A DNA stretch of 64,000 nt from Ahniella affigens. Lineage in GTDB: Bacteria > Pseudomonadota > Gammaproteobacteria > Xanthomonadales > Ahniellaceae. Below are positions 52,769 through 64,000 of the stretch, one piece after another. The notes under the pieces are model-generated. The model made no database searches, was not told where the DNA came from, and saw nothing but the letters and a program-made list of their open reading frames with translations. The position numbers and the translations under genes were made by a program. Within the stretch, counting starts at the first letter, position 1. The number at the start of each line of letters is the position of its first letter. The DNA lies in the NCBI RefSeq assembly GCF_003015185.1, contig NZ_CP027860.1, forward strand, positions 4,454,501-4,518,500, given 5' to 3'.

Positions 52769-54157
52769 TCAAGCTGTCGCGACCTGCCGCCGCTCCGCGA
52801 TCTGGCGGACAATTTCGGCATGTCGCTTCGTGTTCAAACGATAAAAAATCATCACGGCGCACGATGCCAACATCGCTACAGCCGGAACAACGGTAATCAA
52901 ATGCAAAAGCCCGCGCTGGGCTTCTTCGGTTTGTGCCTGGTTCGGCACATAGCCAATCCAAGTGAGATACATGCCGACAAAGGCGTTCGCGAGACCCAGG
53001 GCAGTCTTCTGGATCAAGGTCACGAGTCCGAAAACGAATCCTTCCGCGCGAACACCCGACTGCCATTCACCGTACTCAACTGTATCGGGGACGATGGACC
53101 AGAAATTGACGGCGATCGATGCGCAACCAAACGCTGACAGACCGATCAGAATAGTCAGCGCAGTCTGATCCACCGTCTTCCATGCAAATAGCACCAGCAC
53201 CGACACGATCGCAATCAGCAATCCCAAAATCCACGCCCATCGCTTGCCAATGCGTCGACTGAACCAGGTCCAAGGCAAGATCGCCAGCATCTGCACCAGC
53301 GGAATCATGCTGATCAAATTGCCGGTGACCGTCGCATCTTTGTGCAACACGTACTCGACGTAGTAGGCCAGACTCGCGCTCGTCGCCGTGCTTGCGACGC
53401 CGAACAACGCGATTGCTGCGGATGCCTGCATGAACGGCACGTTGCGACTGATCATTTTCAGCATCGGCCACAGTTTGACGTTGCTGCTGGCGTGCGCATC
53501 GTCGTCAACTCGCTCTTCAGTTCCGGCGAAGCTGAGAAACAACACGATCGTCGCGATACTCGACAACAACGCGGCCGACAGAAAATGGGCCGAGTCCGGG
53601 TGATCGACGCCGAACCAGGCGACCAGCCTAGGCGTGAAGTAGCCGACAATCGCCGATCCACCGAATGCGAACAACATGCGCACGCCGGCCAAGTTGTTTC
53701 GTTCCATGGAGTCGCGGGTCATCGATGCCATCATCGCGCCGTACGGAATATTGACGGCCGCATAGACGGAGCGGAACAGGAGTTGCGTCGCCAACGCATA
53801 GACGATCAGCGCCGTCTGCTCGAACGGCACGGGCAGGAACACCAGGCTGAACGAGATCGCCAGCGGGACGCTGCCGTAGAGCATGTACGGCCGATAGCGT
53901 CCGAATCGTGAGCGGGTTCGGCTCGCCAGGATCCCCACATAAGGATCGACGAGACCGTCCCAGATCAGACAGATCATCACGATCAGTCCAGCAGCGTCGC
54001 TGCTCAGACCAAGCACATCGGTGTAGTACTTCAGCAGAAATACTTGCAGCGGCAACCAGTAGAAGTTGAACGCGAAATCGCCGAGCCCATATCCCAGGTA
54101 GTGTTTGAGCGACAGGCGCGTGCTCGGCGCTTTTACGGCAGGGGCGGTTTGGTTCAT
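52769..54157 (-). CDS. GPH-family sugar:cation symporter (MFS)
   Basis: The 462-residue protein has about 12 membrane helices. GPH features are YGLGDFAFNFYWLPLQVFLL at the start, then IWDGLVDPYVGILASRTRSR and FGRYRPYMLYGSVPLAISFS, which form the conserved loop 2-3. The family imports glycosides with Na+ or H+. Between the GH1 glycosidase and the LacI regulator it would bring beta-glucosides into the cytoplasm. ATG 54157 was selected since the family start LKHYLGYGLGD follows; the frame is open to 54217. Confidence 0.92.
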   Translation of the reverse strand: MNQTAPAVKAPSTRLSLKHYLGYGLGDFAFNFYWLPLQVFLLKYYTDVLGLSSDAAGLIVMICLIWDGLVDPYVGILASRTRSRFGRYRPYMLYGSVPLAISFSLVFLPVPFEQTALIVYALATQLLFRSVYAAVNIPYGAMMASMTRDSMERNNLAGVRMLFAFGGSAIVGYFTPRLVAWFGVDHPDSAHFLSAALLSSIATIVLFLSFAGTEERVDDDAHASSNVKLWPMLKMISRNVPFMQASAAIALFGVASTATSASLAYYVEYVLHKDATVTGNLISMIPLVQMLAILPWTWFSRRIGKRWAWILGLLIAIVSVLVLFAWKTVDQTALTILIGLSAFGCASIAVNFWSIVPDTVEYGEWQSGVRAEGFVFGLVTLIQKTALGLANAFVGMYLTWIGYVPNQAQTEEAQRGLLHLITVVPAVAMLASCAVMIFYRLNTKRHAEIVRQIAERRQVATA

Positions 54158-54195
54158 GGCGTTAGCACTTCCTGGATTTGATAGGTGAACGCTTG

Positions 54196-54223
54196 GGGAG
54201 GGTCTGAATAAGTCCATCCCTGG
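54196..54223. repeat. Dispersed intergenic repeat, copy 2
   Basis: GGGAGGGTCTGAATAAGTC and the bases after it pair with the copy at 28498-28524. GGTCT and AAG at 54201-54212 can also fold on CTTAGACC (54226-54233). Confidence 0.5.
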
Positions 54224-54265
54224 CGCTTAGACCCAACCTGTTTGCTTTACACAACCTGCCCGAAC

Positions 54266-58244
<3,979 letters not shown>

Positions 58245-58315
58245 GCGCATACCCTCCCCGAGAATGATGCCTTGCAAGCGCACTTGAAGGCACCGTGATG
58301 AGCGACTGGGGGCGG

Positions 58316-58344
58316 ACCCTAGGACTGAATGGCAGCGCTGTCAA
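58316..58344 (-). promoter_or_regulatory. Predicted sigma-70 promoter for the TonB receptor
   Basis: On the minus strand a perfect -35 TTGACA (58344-58339) and TAGGGT (58321-58316) are separated by 17 bp. The -35 lies inside operator 1, so repressor binding would block RNA polymerase. Confidence 0.6.
58330..58343. promoter_or_regulatory. LacI-type operator 1
   Basis: TGGCAGCGCTGTCA is a near-palindrome with the central CGCT-type core of LacI-family operators. It is one of three related sites in this divergent region. Confidence 0.7.
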
Positions 58345-58352
58345 CAACTTTC

Positions 58353-58366
58353 TGACAGCGCTATCA
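58353..58366. promoter_or_regulatory. LacI-type operator 2
   Basis: TGACAGCGCTATCA is centred 23 bp from operator 1, about two helical turns. Confidence 0.7.
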
Positions 58367-58394
58367 CCAATCCTAAAGTATGTTGCAGCGCAAA

Positions 58395-58423
58395 TTGACA
58401 GCGCAGTCATTCACCACTTAGCG
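58395..58423 (+). promoter_or_regulatory. Possible promoter for the halogenase gene
   Basis: TTGACA at 58395-58400 is followed after 17 bp by TTAGCG (58418-58423), a weak -10. The -35 overlaps operator 3, mirroring the arrangement on the receptor side. Confidence 0.4.
58396..58409. promoter_or_regulatory. LacI-type operator 3
   Basis: TGACAGCGCAGTCA is centred 43 bp from operator 2, about four helical turns. It overlaps the TTGACA box of the halogenase-side promoter. Confidence 0.65.
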
Positions 58424-58497
58424 TGTCTGATCGCGTGCGGGTAAAAGCCCGCAAAATGGCCTGAATCTGGGCCGGAAGATTGCCTTTGGAGGCCAAT

Positions 58498-60054
58498 GTG
58501 CTTCGGAAGATTCTGATCAGTGGTGGCGGCACGGCGGGTTGGCTGTGCGCCTGCTATCTGGCGCGAACGTTGAACGTGAAGGCCGCGGGCACCGTCGCGA
58601 TTGAACTGATCGAGTCGCCTGACATCGGCATTCTGGGCGTCGGCGAAGGCACATTTCCGTCCATTCGCGGCACGCTCGCGCACATCGGCATCAGCGAGGC
58701 CCGCTTCATCGCGGCGACCGGCGCCACGTTCAAGCAAGGCATCCGCTTTGACCACTGGGTGCGAGCACCCGGTACGGCGGGCGCCGACCACTACTTTCAC
58801 CCGTTCAATGTGCCGAGCCAGCGCCGGATGGAACTGTTGCCATACTGGCTGCTCGGACATGCGGGCGATGTGCCGTTTGCGTCCGCGGTCACCATGCAAA
58901 AGCGTGTGGCCGATGCCGGTCGCGGCCCAAAGCGTCTGCGCGATCCGGATTATCAAGGGCCGATGAACTACGCGTATCATTTTGATGCGTCGCGATTCGC
59001 AGCCTTGCTTGCCGAGGTGGGACGAGAACTTGGCGTCACCCATCGGCTCGGCGATATCACCGGCGTTACCAGACGTGAGGATGGTGCGATCGCGACGATT
59101 CAGACGCGCGAGTTCGGTGATCTAAAAGCCGATCTCTACATCGATTGCACGGGTCTGAAAGGGGCGCTGCTTGGCGAGGCGTTGGGCGAGCCGCTCCACC
59201 CGCTCAGCGATACGCTGTTTGTGGATCGGGCCGTGGCGATTCAGATTCCGTATCCCGCTGCCGATACGCCCATTGCGTCGTACACGATCTCGACTGCGCA
59301 CGCGGCCGGTTGGACCTGGGATATCGGCCTGCAGACACGCCGGGGCGTCGGCTACGTGTATTCCAGCCGGCATTGCAGCGATGACGATGCCGAACAGGTA
59401 TTGCGCCGATATCTGGGGCCGGCCGCGGATGCACTGACAGCCAGGCGGCTACCGTTCAAGACGGGCTATCGGAAAGCGCAATGGCGCCACAACTGCGTGG
59501 CGGTCGGCTTGTCTGCAGGGTTTCTGGAACCACTCGAGTCAACGGGCATCGGCCTCATCGAAATCGCCAGCTACCTGATTGCGCATCTGTTGCCGCACGA
59601 TGGAGACTTTGCCCGCGCGGCAAGACACTTCAACGCCATGATGCAGGCTCGTTACGAACGCATCGTCGATTTCATCAAACTGCACTACTGCCTGAGCCAG
59701 CGCCAGGACAGCGCATTCTGGCGCGACAATCAGGATACCGTCGGCATTCCCCAAAGCCTGCAGGATCGCCTCGCAGAGTGGCGGCACCGGCCGCCGCACC
59801 GACTGGACTTTGTGACGGATCTGGAAATGTTCATGCCGGCCAGTTGGCAGTTCATTCTCTACGGCATGGAATTCAAGACCACCCTACCCCATCCGGCGCA
59901 GTATCCCGATGCTGTCGCCGCGGCGCAGGAGTTCCAAGGTTTGCGGCAAGCCAGCAACCAGGCGCTGGCCGATTTGCCGCCACATCGTGCGTTGATCGAC
60001 AGCTATCTTGCAGGCGAAACGTCGGCCCGCGCCGCGTTTCCGGCGCGCGCCTGA
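58498..60054 (+). CDS. Flavin-dependent tryptophan-halogenase family protein
   Basis: The 518-residue enzyme uses FADH2, O2 and halide to make hypohalous acid for halogenation. The FAD site is ILISGGGTAGW. Catalytic Lys79 lies in ATFKQGIRF, the same number as in PrnA. The second catalytic acid matches E347 in FLEPLESTGI. The halogenase W-x-W-x-I-P motif reads GWTWDIG, with P changed to G, as in some members from sugar loci. The start is GTG 58498, since GGAGG lies about 6 nt upstream; the frame opens at TTG 58480. No flavin reductase gene is near. The substrate is unknown. Divergence from a TonB receptor and shared operators tie it to carbohydrate or TonB-linked uptake. Confidence 0.88.
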   Translation: MLRKILISGGGTAGWLCACYLARTLNVKAAGTVAIELIESPDIGILGVGEGTFPSIRGTLAHIGISEARFIAATGATFKQGIRFDHWVRAPGTAGADHYFHPFNVPSQRRMELLPYWLLGHAGDVPFASAVTMQKRVADAGRGPKRLRDPDYQGPMNYAYHFDASRFAALLAEVGRELGVTHRLGDITGVTRREDGAIATIQTREFGDLKADLYIDCTGLKGALLGEALGEPLHPLSDTLFVDRAVAIQIPYPAADTPIASYTISTAHAAGWTWDIGLQTRRGVGYVYSSRHCSDDDAEQVLRRYLGPAADALTARRLPFKTGYRKAQWRHNCVAVGLSAGFLEPLESTGIGLIEIASYLIAHLLPHDGDFARAARHFNAMMQARYERIVDFIKLHYCLSQRQDSAFWRDNQDTVGIPQSLQDRLAEWRHRPPHRLDFVTDLEMFMPASWQFILYGMEFKTTLPHPAQYPDAVAAAQEFQGLRQASNQALADLPPHRALIDSYLAGETSARAAFPARA

Positions 60055-60066
60055 TTGCTGCACGAC

Positions 60067-61101
60067 TTAGCGCGACGCAAGGCTCTGGATCGCGACGAGC
60101 GCGGTGTCGATATCCGCAGCACTGACATCGAGATGCGTGACCGCCCGAATCCGGCGCGAATCAAACGCCGTCATCCGCACATTTGCCGCGAGCAGGCGTT
60201 TGCAGAATTCCTGGGCATCGAATCCAAGCACGGTGGCGTCCACATCAAAGTAGATCAGGTTCGTTTCGACCTCAGTCGGATCGAGCACCAGACCGGGGAT
60301 CCGGGCCAACCCTTCGGCGAGCTTGCGGGCGTTGCCATGATCATCCACCAAGCGGTCGACATGGTGATCCAGCGCGTACAGAGCCGCCGCCGCCAGAATA
60401 CCGGCCTGCCGCATCGCACCGCCCAGGCGCTGCTTGATCCGCCAGGCACGATCGATAAACGCTTTGCTCCCAGCGAGGCACGCACCAACCGGCGCGGCCA
60501 AGCCCTTGCTGAAATCGACCCACACGGAGTCAAAGTGCTCGGCATACCGGTCGACCGAAATGCCCGTAGCAGCCGACGCGTTGAACAAGCGGGCGCCATC
60601 CATATGGGTCTTCAGACCACGCTGATGGGCGAGCGCCGCGACGGCATCCAGGTCATCGAGTGACCAAATGGCGCCGCCGCCCAGGTTGCACGTCTGCTCG
60701 ATTGAGACCAGCGTCGCTTCCGGGCAATGTCGCCAGCCCGGCTTGATGGCAGCTGCCAGTTGCGCCGCATTAAAGCGGCCACGATGGCCTGGGATCGTGT
60801 TGATCATGACGCCGGAGTTGGCGGCCGGACCACCGGATTCGTACCAGGCGATATGCGCCCCCGCGTCGCAGATCACTTCATCGCCGGGTCGGCACCAGGT
60901 GGCGATGGCGATCTGATTGCACATGGCGCCTGAGGGCGCAAACAACGCCGCTTCCTTGCCAAGTAACGCCGCAACGCGCGTGTTCAGGGCGTTCACGGTC
61001 GGGTCTTCGAACGCTTGTTCGTCCCCCACTTCTGCCATAGCCATGGCTTGCCGCATCGCGGCTGTCGGGCGGGTTTTCACATCACTAGCGAGATCGATCA
61101 T
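60067..61101 (-). CDS. ltaE: Low-specificity L-threonine aldolase
   Basis: This PLP enzyme splits L-threonine or allo-threonine to glycine and acetaldehyde. The 344 residues fit the family. Start [20 protein letters not shown] and [14 protein letters not shown] are typical, [10 protein letters not shown] and [10 protein letters not shown] hold the active-site lid, and the PLP lysine is K199 in [16 protein letters not shown] 61101 was chosen over the longer frame from 61311. In the mRNA, ATTCCGG (61133-61127) can pair with CCGGAAT (61106-61100) directly over the start codon, so translation could be controlled by a leader hairpin. It is convergent with the halogenase gene, 12 bp apart. Confidence 0.9.
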   Translation of the reverse strand: MIDLASDVKTRPTAAMRQAMAMAEVGDEQAFEDPTVNALNTRVAALLGKEAALFAPSGAMCNQIAIATWCRPGDEVICDAGAHIAWYESGGPAANSGVMINTIPGHRGRFNAAQLAAAIKPGWRHCPEATLVSIEQTCNLGGGAIWSLDDLDAVAALAHQRGLKTHMDGARLFNASAATGISVDRYAEHFDSVWVDFSKGLAAPVGACLAGSKAFIDRAWRIKQRLGGAMRQAGILAAAALYALDHHVDRLVDDHGNARKLAEGLARIPGLVLDPTEVETNLIYFDVDATVLGFDAQEFCKRLLAANVRMTAFDSRRIRAVTHLDVSAADIDTALVAIQSLASR

Positions 61102-61498
61102 TCCGGCGCGTCCTGGTGGCAAAGCACCGGAATGGTAACAGTGGGATCGTCGCGGCCGGGAGGGCCGGGAGGCACAGGAAGGGCGCCGCGGCATGGCCTT
61201 CTTCAGAGTTTGGGACACGGGGATGGGGCCATGCCGCGACATCTGCACCCCGAACGCGGGTCGGCGAGCAGACGAGGCCAGCTTGCCGCAATCGCGCGGG
61301 TTTGGAATCACACAACCAGGGGATCACTCGGCCCCGGCGCGAACGAATGCGCGTCGAAACCGCCCGCTCGGCGCGACTGCCCCGCTTGTTCGGTCTGGTC
61401 GATCGCTCCAGCCATTGCAGCCGTGCCGACTTCGGCGCACACTCCGCGAACGCTGCAAACCGCCCCGTTCAATCCCCATCGGCATAGGGAGAGTGGTC
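61102..61498. other. Divergent intergenic region, no gene
   Basis: About 400 bp separate the aldolase and CBS-protein starts. Apart from the start-codon hairpin near 61100-61133 I see no RNA gene or repeat. A frame continuous with the CBS gene begins at 61193, but its text is not protein-like. Confidence 0.5.
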
Positions 61499-61927
61499 AT
61501 GGCCAAGGTTGCTGATCTGCTCCATCACAAGAGCCCGGAGGTCTGGTCGATAGCGCCCGATGAGCCGGTACTGGCCGCCATCCAAATGATGGCCGACCGC
61601 AATGTCGGCGCACTGTGCGTGGTCAAGGGTGGCGCGTTGGTGGGCGTCATTTCCGAGCGCGACTACGCGCGCAAGGTGGTGCTCAGAGGCCGCAGTTCTG
61701 CCGAGACCGAGGTCTGGGAAATCATGTCCAGCCCCGTCATCACAGTCAGCCCGGAAGACAGCATCAAGACCTGCCAGTTGTTGATGACCGAGCGGAAAAT
61801 CCGCCATCTGCCGGTGCTCAGTGACGGTCGGCTGGTCGGAATGCTGTCCATTGGCGATCTGGTTCGACGGATCATCGAAGAGCAACAGCTCGAACTCGAA
61901 CACATGCGGCAGTACATCGCGAGCTGA
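61499..61927 (+). CDS. CBS-domain-pair protein
   Basis: The 142-residue cytoplasmic protein is a tandem CBS pair (Bateman module) and nothing else. CBS1 covers about 8-65 (VWSIAPDEPVLAAIQMMADR, VGALCVVKGGALVGVISERD). CBS2 covers about 75-135 (VITVSPEDSIKTCQLLMTER, RHLPVLSDGRLVGMLSIGDL). Such stand-alone modules bind adenine nucleotides and regulate partner enzymes or respond to energy state. GGGAGAG precedes ATG 61499. The partner is not evident from neighbours. Confidence 0.92.
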   Translation: MAKVADLLHHKSPEVWSIAPDEPVLAAIQMMADRNVGALCVVKGGALVGVISERDYARKVVLRGRSSAETEVWEIMSSPVITVSPEDSIKTCQLLMTERKIRHLPVLSDGRLVGMLSIGDLVRRIIEEQQLELEHMRQYIAS

Positions 61928-62086
61928 ACGGTGCTGGTTCGCCAAGACGCACTTGTTCATCAATTCGTTGCCCCGCAATTCTCTTTGAAGCTAGACAGTG
62001 CCTTGGCCTTGGTGGTCTGATTCGGGCGCAGGCCAGACCTGCCATCTGCTGGGCAGATGTACGGATCACGTCACTTGGGAGTAAGT

Positions 62087-64000
62087 ATGAGCACTGCCGA
62101 CACGGGCGCTCTCGCATCATCGATGCCGAGTCCAACGCGCCCCAATATCCTGATGATCATGGTAGACCAGCTGTATTACCCAAATTTCGGGTATGGCAAC
62201 GCTGGCTTTCACAACGACCTGAAAGTCATTCTGAGCTTTCTTGGTAGCCTCGAAGGCAACGAGTACGCGCAGTATTTTCCGGGGTTCTGCAAACTGCGGC
62301 AGCACGCCATGGTGTTTGCCGACCACACGATTGCTGAATCGGCTTGCATCCCAAGCCGGGCCAGCATCATGACGGGCCAATACGGCCCTCGCACTGGTGT
62401 CACGCAGACCGACGGGCTGTTCAAGAGCGGCGACGCCCAGAACTTTCCCTGGTTGAAGTTTGATGGCGCGCCGACCATGGGCGACTACTTCCGCGAGCTT
62501 GGTTACAGCACGCACTATTTCGGCAAGTGGCATGTCAGCGAGCCACCGGAGCATACGCTCGAAGGCTTTGGCTTTGGTGATTGGGAATTGTCGTGGCCCG
62601 AACCGCATGGCGCGTCGGTTAACAACCTGGGCACCTATCGCGATTACCAATTTGCCGATCTGGCCTGCACGTTTCTTCGGGGCCGCGCGCTCGGCGTGCC
62701 ATACAACCGCGCGCTGTCGCAGCAGAATGTCAGTACGCCGCTCGACCCTCGAACGCCCGAGATCAAGCCGTTCTTCGCCGTCTGTTCGTTCACGAACCCG
62801 CACGACATTGCCACCTACCCGACCTTGCCGCGGGCCATGCAAACCCCGGCCGGTACGCAGCCGGTGTTCGGGCATGGCGGCTCGGTGGTCATTCCACCGC
62901 AAGGCAGTGTCAGTGCCACGCCCACCGATGGCACGTTCCAGGTGCCCCTGAATCCGCTCGGCCTGCCGCAACATTGCGCCACCGCGTCACCGACGCAGAG
63001 CGAAGACCTGCTCGCCAACAACAAACCGCGCGCGCAGTTCGACACGTCGTACAAGGTCGCGCTCGGTCTGGCGGCCAAGACGGGCCTCAGTTTTGCTCAG
63101 GGCCAGGCCAAAGCACAAGGCATCACCGATCCGGCGACCATTCTTGCCAACGCGGTCAAGGCCACACTCGGCATCGCGATTCCGTTCCAGCTGCAAGACC
63201 GCCCTGAGTTGGCCGCGACAGGGTTCCTGCAATATTACGCCTACATGATTTCGATGGTCGATCGGCATATCGACCGCGTGTTGACCACGCTGGATGACAC
63301 CGGCCTGCGTGCGAATACGATCGTCGTGTTTGCCTCCGATCATGGCGAATATGGCGCGGCGCATGGCATGCAGATCGAGAAATGGCATGGCGCCTATCAG
63401 GAAGTCGTGCATGTGCCTTTCCTGATCTCCTCGCGCGAACACCAGGCCGATCGCGACACTCCGCGCGCCATTCGAGCCCAGACCAGCCATATCGACATCC
63501 TGCCGACCCTGCTCCGCCTGACGGGCGCTTGCGACGATGAGATCGAACGTGCCCGTCATCGCCTTTCGAAGACTCACACCGCCGCACCACTGCCCGGAGC
63601 CAATCTGATCCCGGTCATGCTCAAAGGCGAAGGTCCGGTTGTTGGTCCGGATGGGCAGGAGCGCACCGGCCTGCTGTTTGCGACCGACGATCTGATCACC
63701 GAGCCGCTGCCCCGCGATGACGATCCGCACAATGTGCAATCACGGGAACAATATGCAGTGTTTGTCGCCACCGTCGAACTGCTGCGCTCACCGCCCGCCG
63801 AAGGTCAGCCGGATCATCCCTATGTCCCAGGCTTGTCCGCCGGCCCCGTGCCACAACCCGCGCATGTGCGGGCGATCCGATCCGGACCGTGGAAACTGGT
63901 TCGTTACTGCGACCCATGGAGCACGGTGCCAGCACCGGATCAATGGGAGCTCTATCACCTGGAGCATGACCGCATCGAGGCGACCAATCTGCTCGTGCAC
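62087..64000 (+). CDS. Sulfatase family protein (partial, runs off window)
   Basis: The frame is open from ATG 62087 (GGGAG at 62077-62081) to the window end, 638 codons without a stop. The start of the domain is RPNILMIMVDQLYYPNFGYG, with the metal-binding Asp. The formylglycine site is C87 in ESACIPSRASIMTGQYGPRT, the C-x-P-S-R type that needs an anaerobic or aerobic maturase. FGKWHVSE holds catalytic Lys and His, and SDHGEYGAAHGMQIEKWHG closes the metal site. No signal peptide is visible, so a cytoplasmic enzyme (choline-sulfatase-like or phosphoester-active) is possible. An unusually long middle (PHDIATYP to LQDRPELAATG) is inserted. Confidence 0.88.
   Translation, partial: MSTADTGALASSMPSPTRPNILMIMVDQLYYPNFGYGNAGFHNDLKVILSFLGSLEGNEYAQYFPGFCKLRQHAMVFADHTIAESACIPSRASIMTGQYGPRTGVTQTDGLFKSGDAQNFPWLKFDGAPTMGDYFRELGYSTHYFGKWHVSEPPEHTLEGFGFGDWELSWPEPHGASVNNLGTYRDYQFADLACTFLRGRALGVPYNRALSQQNVSTPLDPRTPEIKPFFAVCSFTNPHDIATYPTLPRAMQTPAGTQPVFGHGGSVVIPPQGSVSATPTDGTFQVPLNPLGLPQHCATASPTQSEDLLANNKPRAQFDTSYKVALGLAAKTGLSFAQGQAKAQGITDPATILANAVKATLGIAIPFQLQDRPELAATGFLQYYAYMISMVDRHIDRVLTTLDDTGLRANTIVVFASDHGEYGAAHGMQIEKWHGAYQEVVHVPFLISSREHQADRDTPRAIRAQTSHIDILPTLLRLTGACDDEIERARHRLSKTHTAAPLPGANLIPVMLKGEGPVVGPDGQERTGLLFATDDLITEPLPRDDDPHNVQSREQYAVFVATVELLRSPPAEGQPDHPYVPGLSAGPVPQPAHVRAIRSGPWKLVRYCDPWSTVPAPDQWELYHLEHDRIEATNLLVH

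Overview
The window is high-GC DNA with densely packed genes on both strands. Gene content points to a gammaproteobacterium of the Xanthomonadales/Lysobacterales group. The evidence is a TonB-dependent receptor beside a flavin-dependent halogenase and a LacI-type sugar locus, large secreted proteins with delta-60 or RIFT-barrel domains, hslVU, a bacterial GlnS, and several secreted proteins with a terminal or near-terminal [G/S]FE motif. The placement is an inference from gene content; no rRNA or tRNA gene is present to fix it.

Layout. 1-7.8 kb: end of a TPR protein, a secreted delta-60/Ig-like/DUF11 protein, a GspE/PulE-type ATPase, a VLCAD-like acyl-CoA dehydrogenase and a lipoprotein. 7.8-12.1 kb: a three-gene minus-strand operon of ECF sigma factor, membrane zinc-finger anti-sigma factor and a TPR-CHAT protease-like protein with a signal peptide. 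12.3-18.4 kb: a RIFT-barrel polysaccharide-lyase-like protein coupled to a lectin/glucanase-fold protein, an RHS fragment cut at a large palindrome, and an unknown secreted protein. 18.5-24.7 kb: hslUV, a small exported protein, an HzsA-like protein with one haem-c motif, a methyltransferase and a membrane protein. 24.9-34.3 kb: a large subtilase, a hairpin-rich gap, a lipoprotein, a cupredoxin and a DUF1501/DUF1800 pair. 34.5-38.5 kb: pcp-DUF979-DUF969 (probable pyroglutamyl-peptide and 5-oxoproline handling) and glnS.

38.7-40.5 kb is the most unusual stretch. It holds eight near-identical copies of a 55-bp imperfect-palindrome repeat in both orientations. They sit in a 178-bp-period array and in two diverged ~291-bp units with inverted ends, around a small GIY-YIG nuclease gene whose C-terminus is itself encoded by one repeat copy. 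This looks like a nuclease-linked mobile repeat family.

40.5-51.6 kb: a six-gene tripartite ABC export operon (adaptor, ATPase, three MacB/FtsX-type permeases, second ATPase) preceded by a MerR/TipAS-type drug-sensing regulator. 51.7-60.1 kb: a beta-glucoside utilisation locus (LacI regulator, GPH symporter, GH1 glycosidase, TonB receptor) divergent from a flavin-dependent halogenase. The shared intergenic region carries three LacI-type palindromes, two of them overlapping -35 boxes. 60.1-64 kb: threonine aldolase, a CBS-pair protein and a sulfatase that runs off the window.
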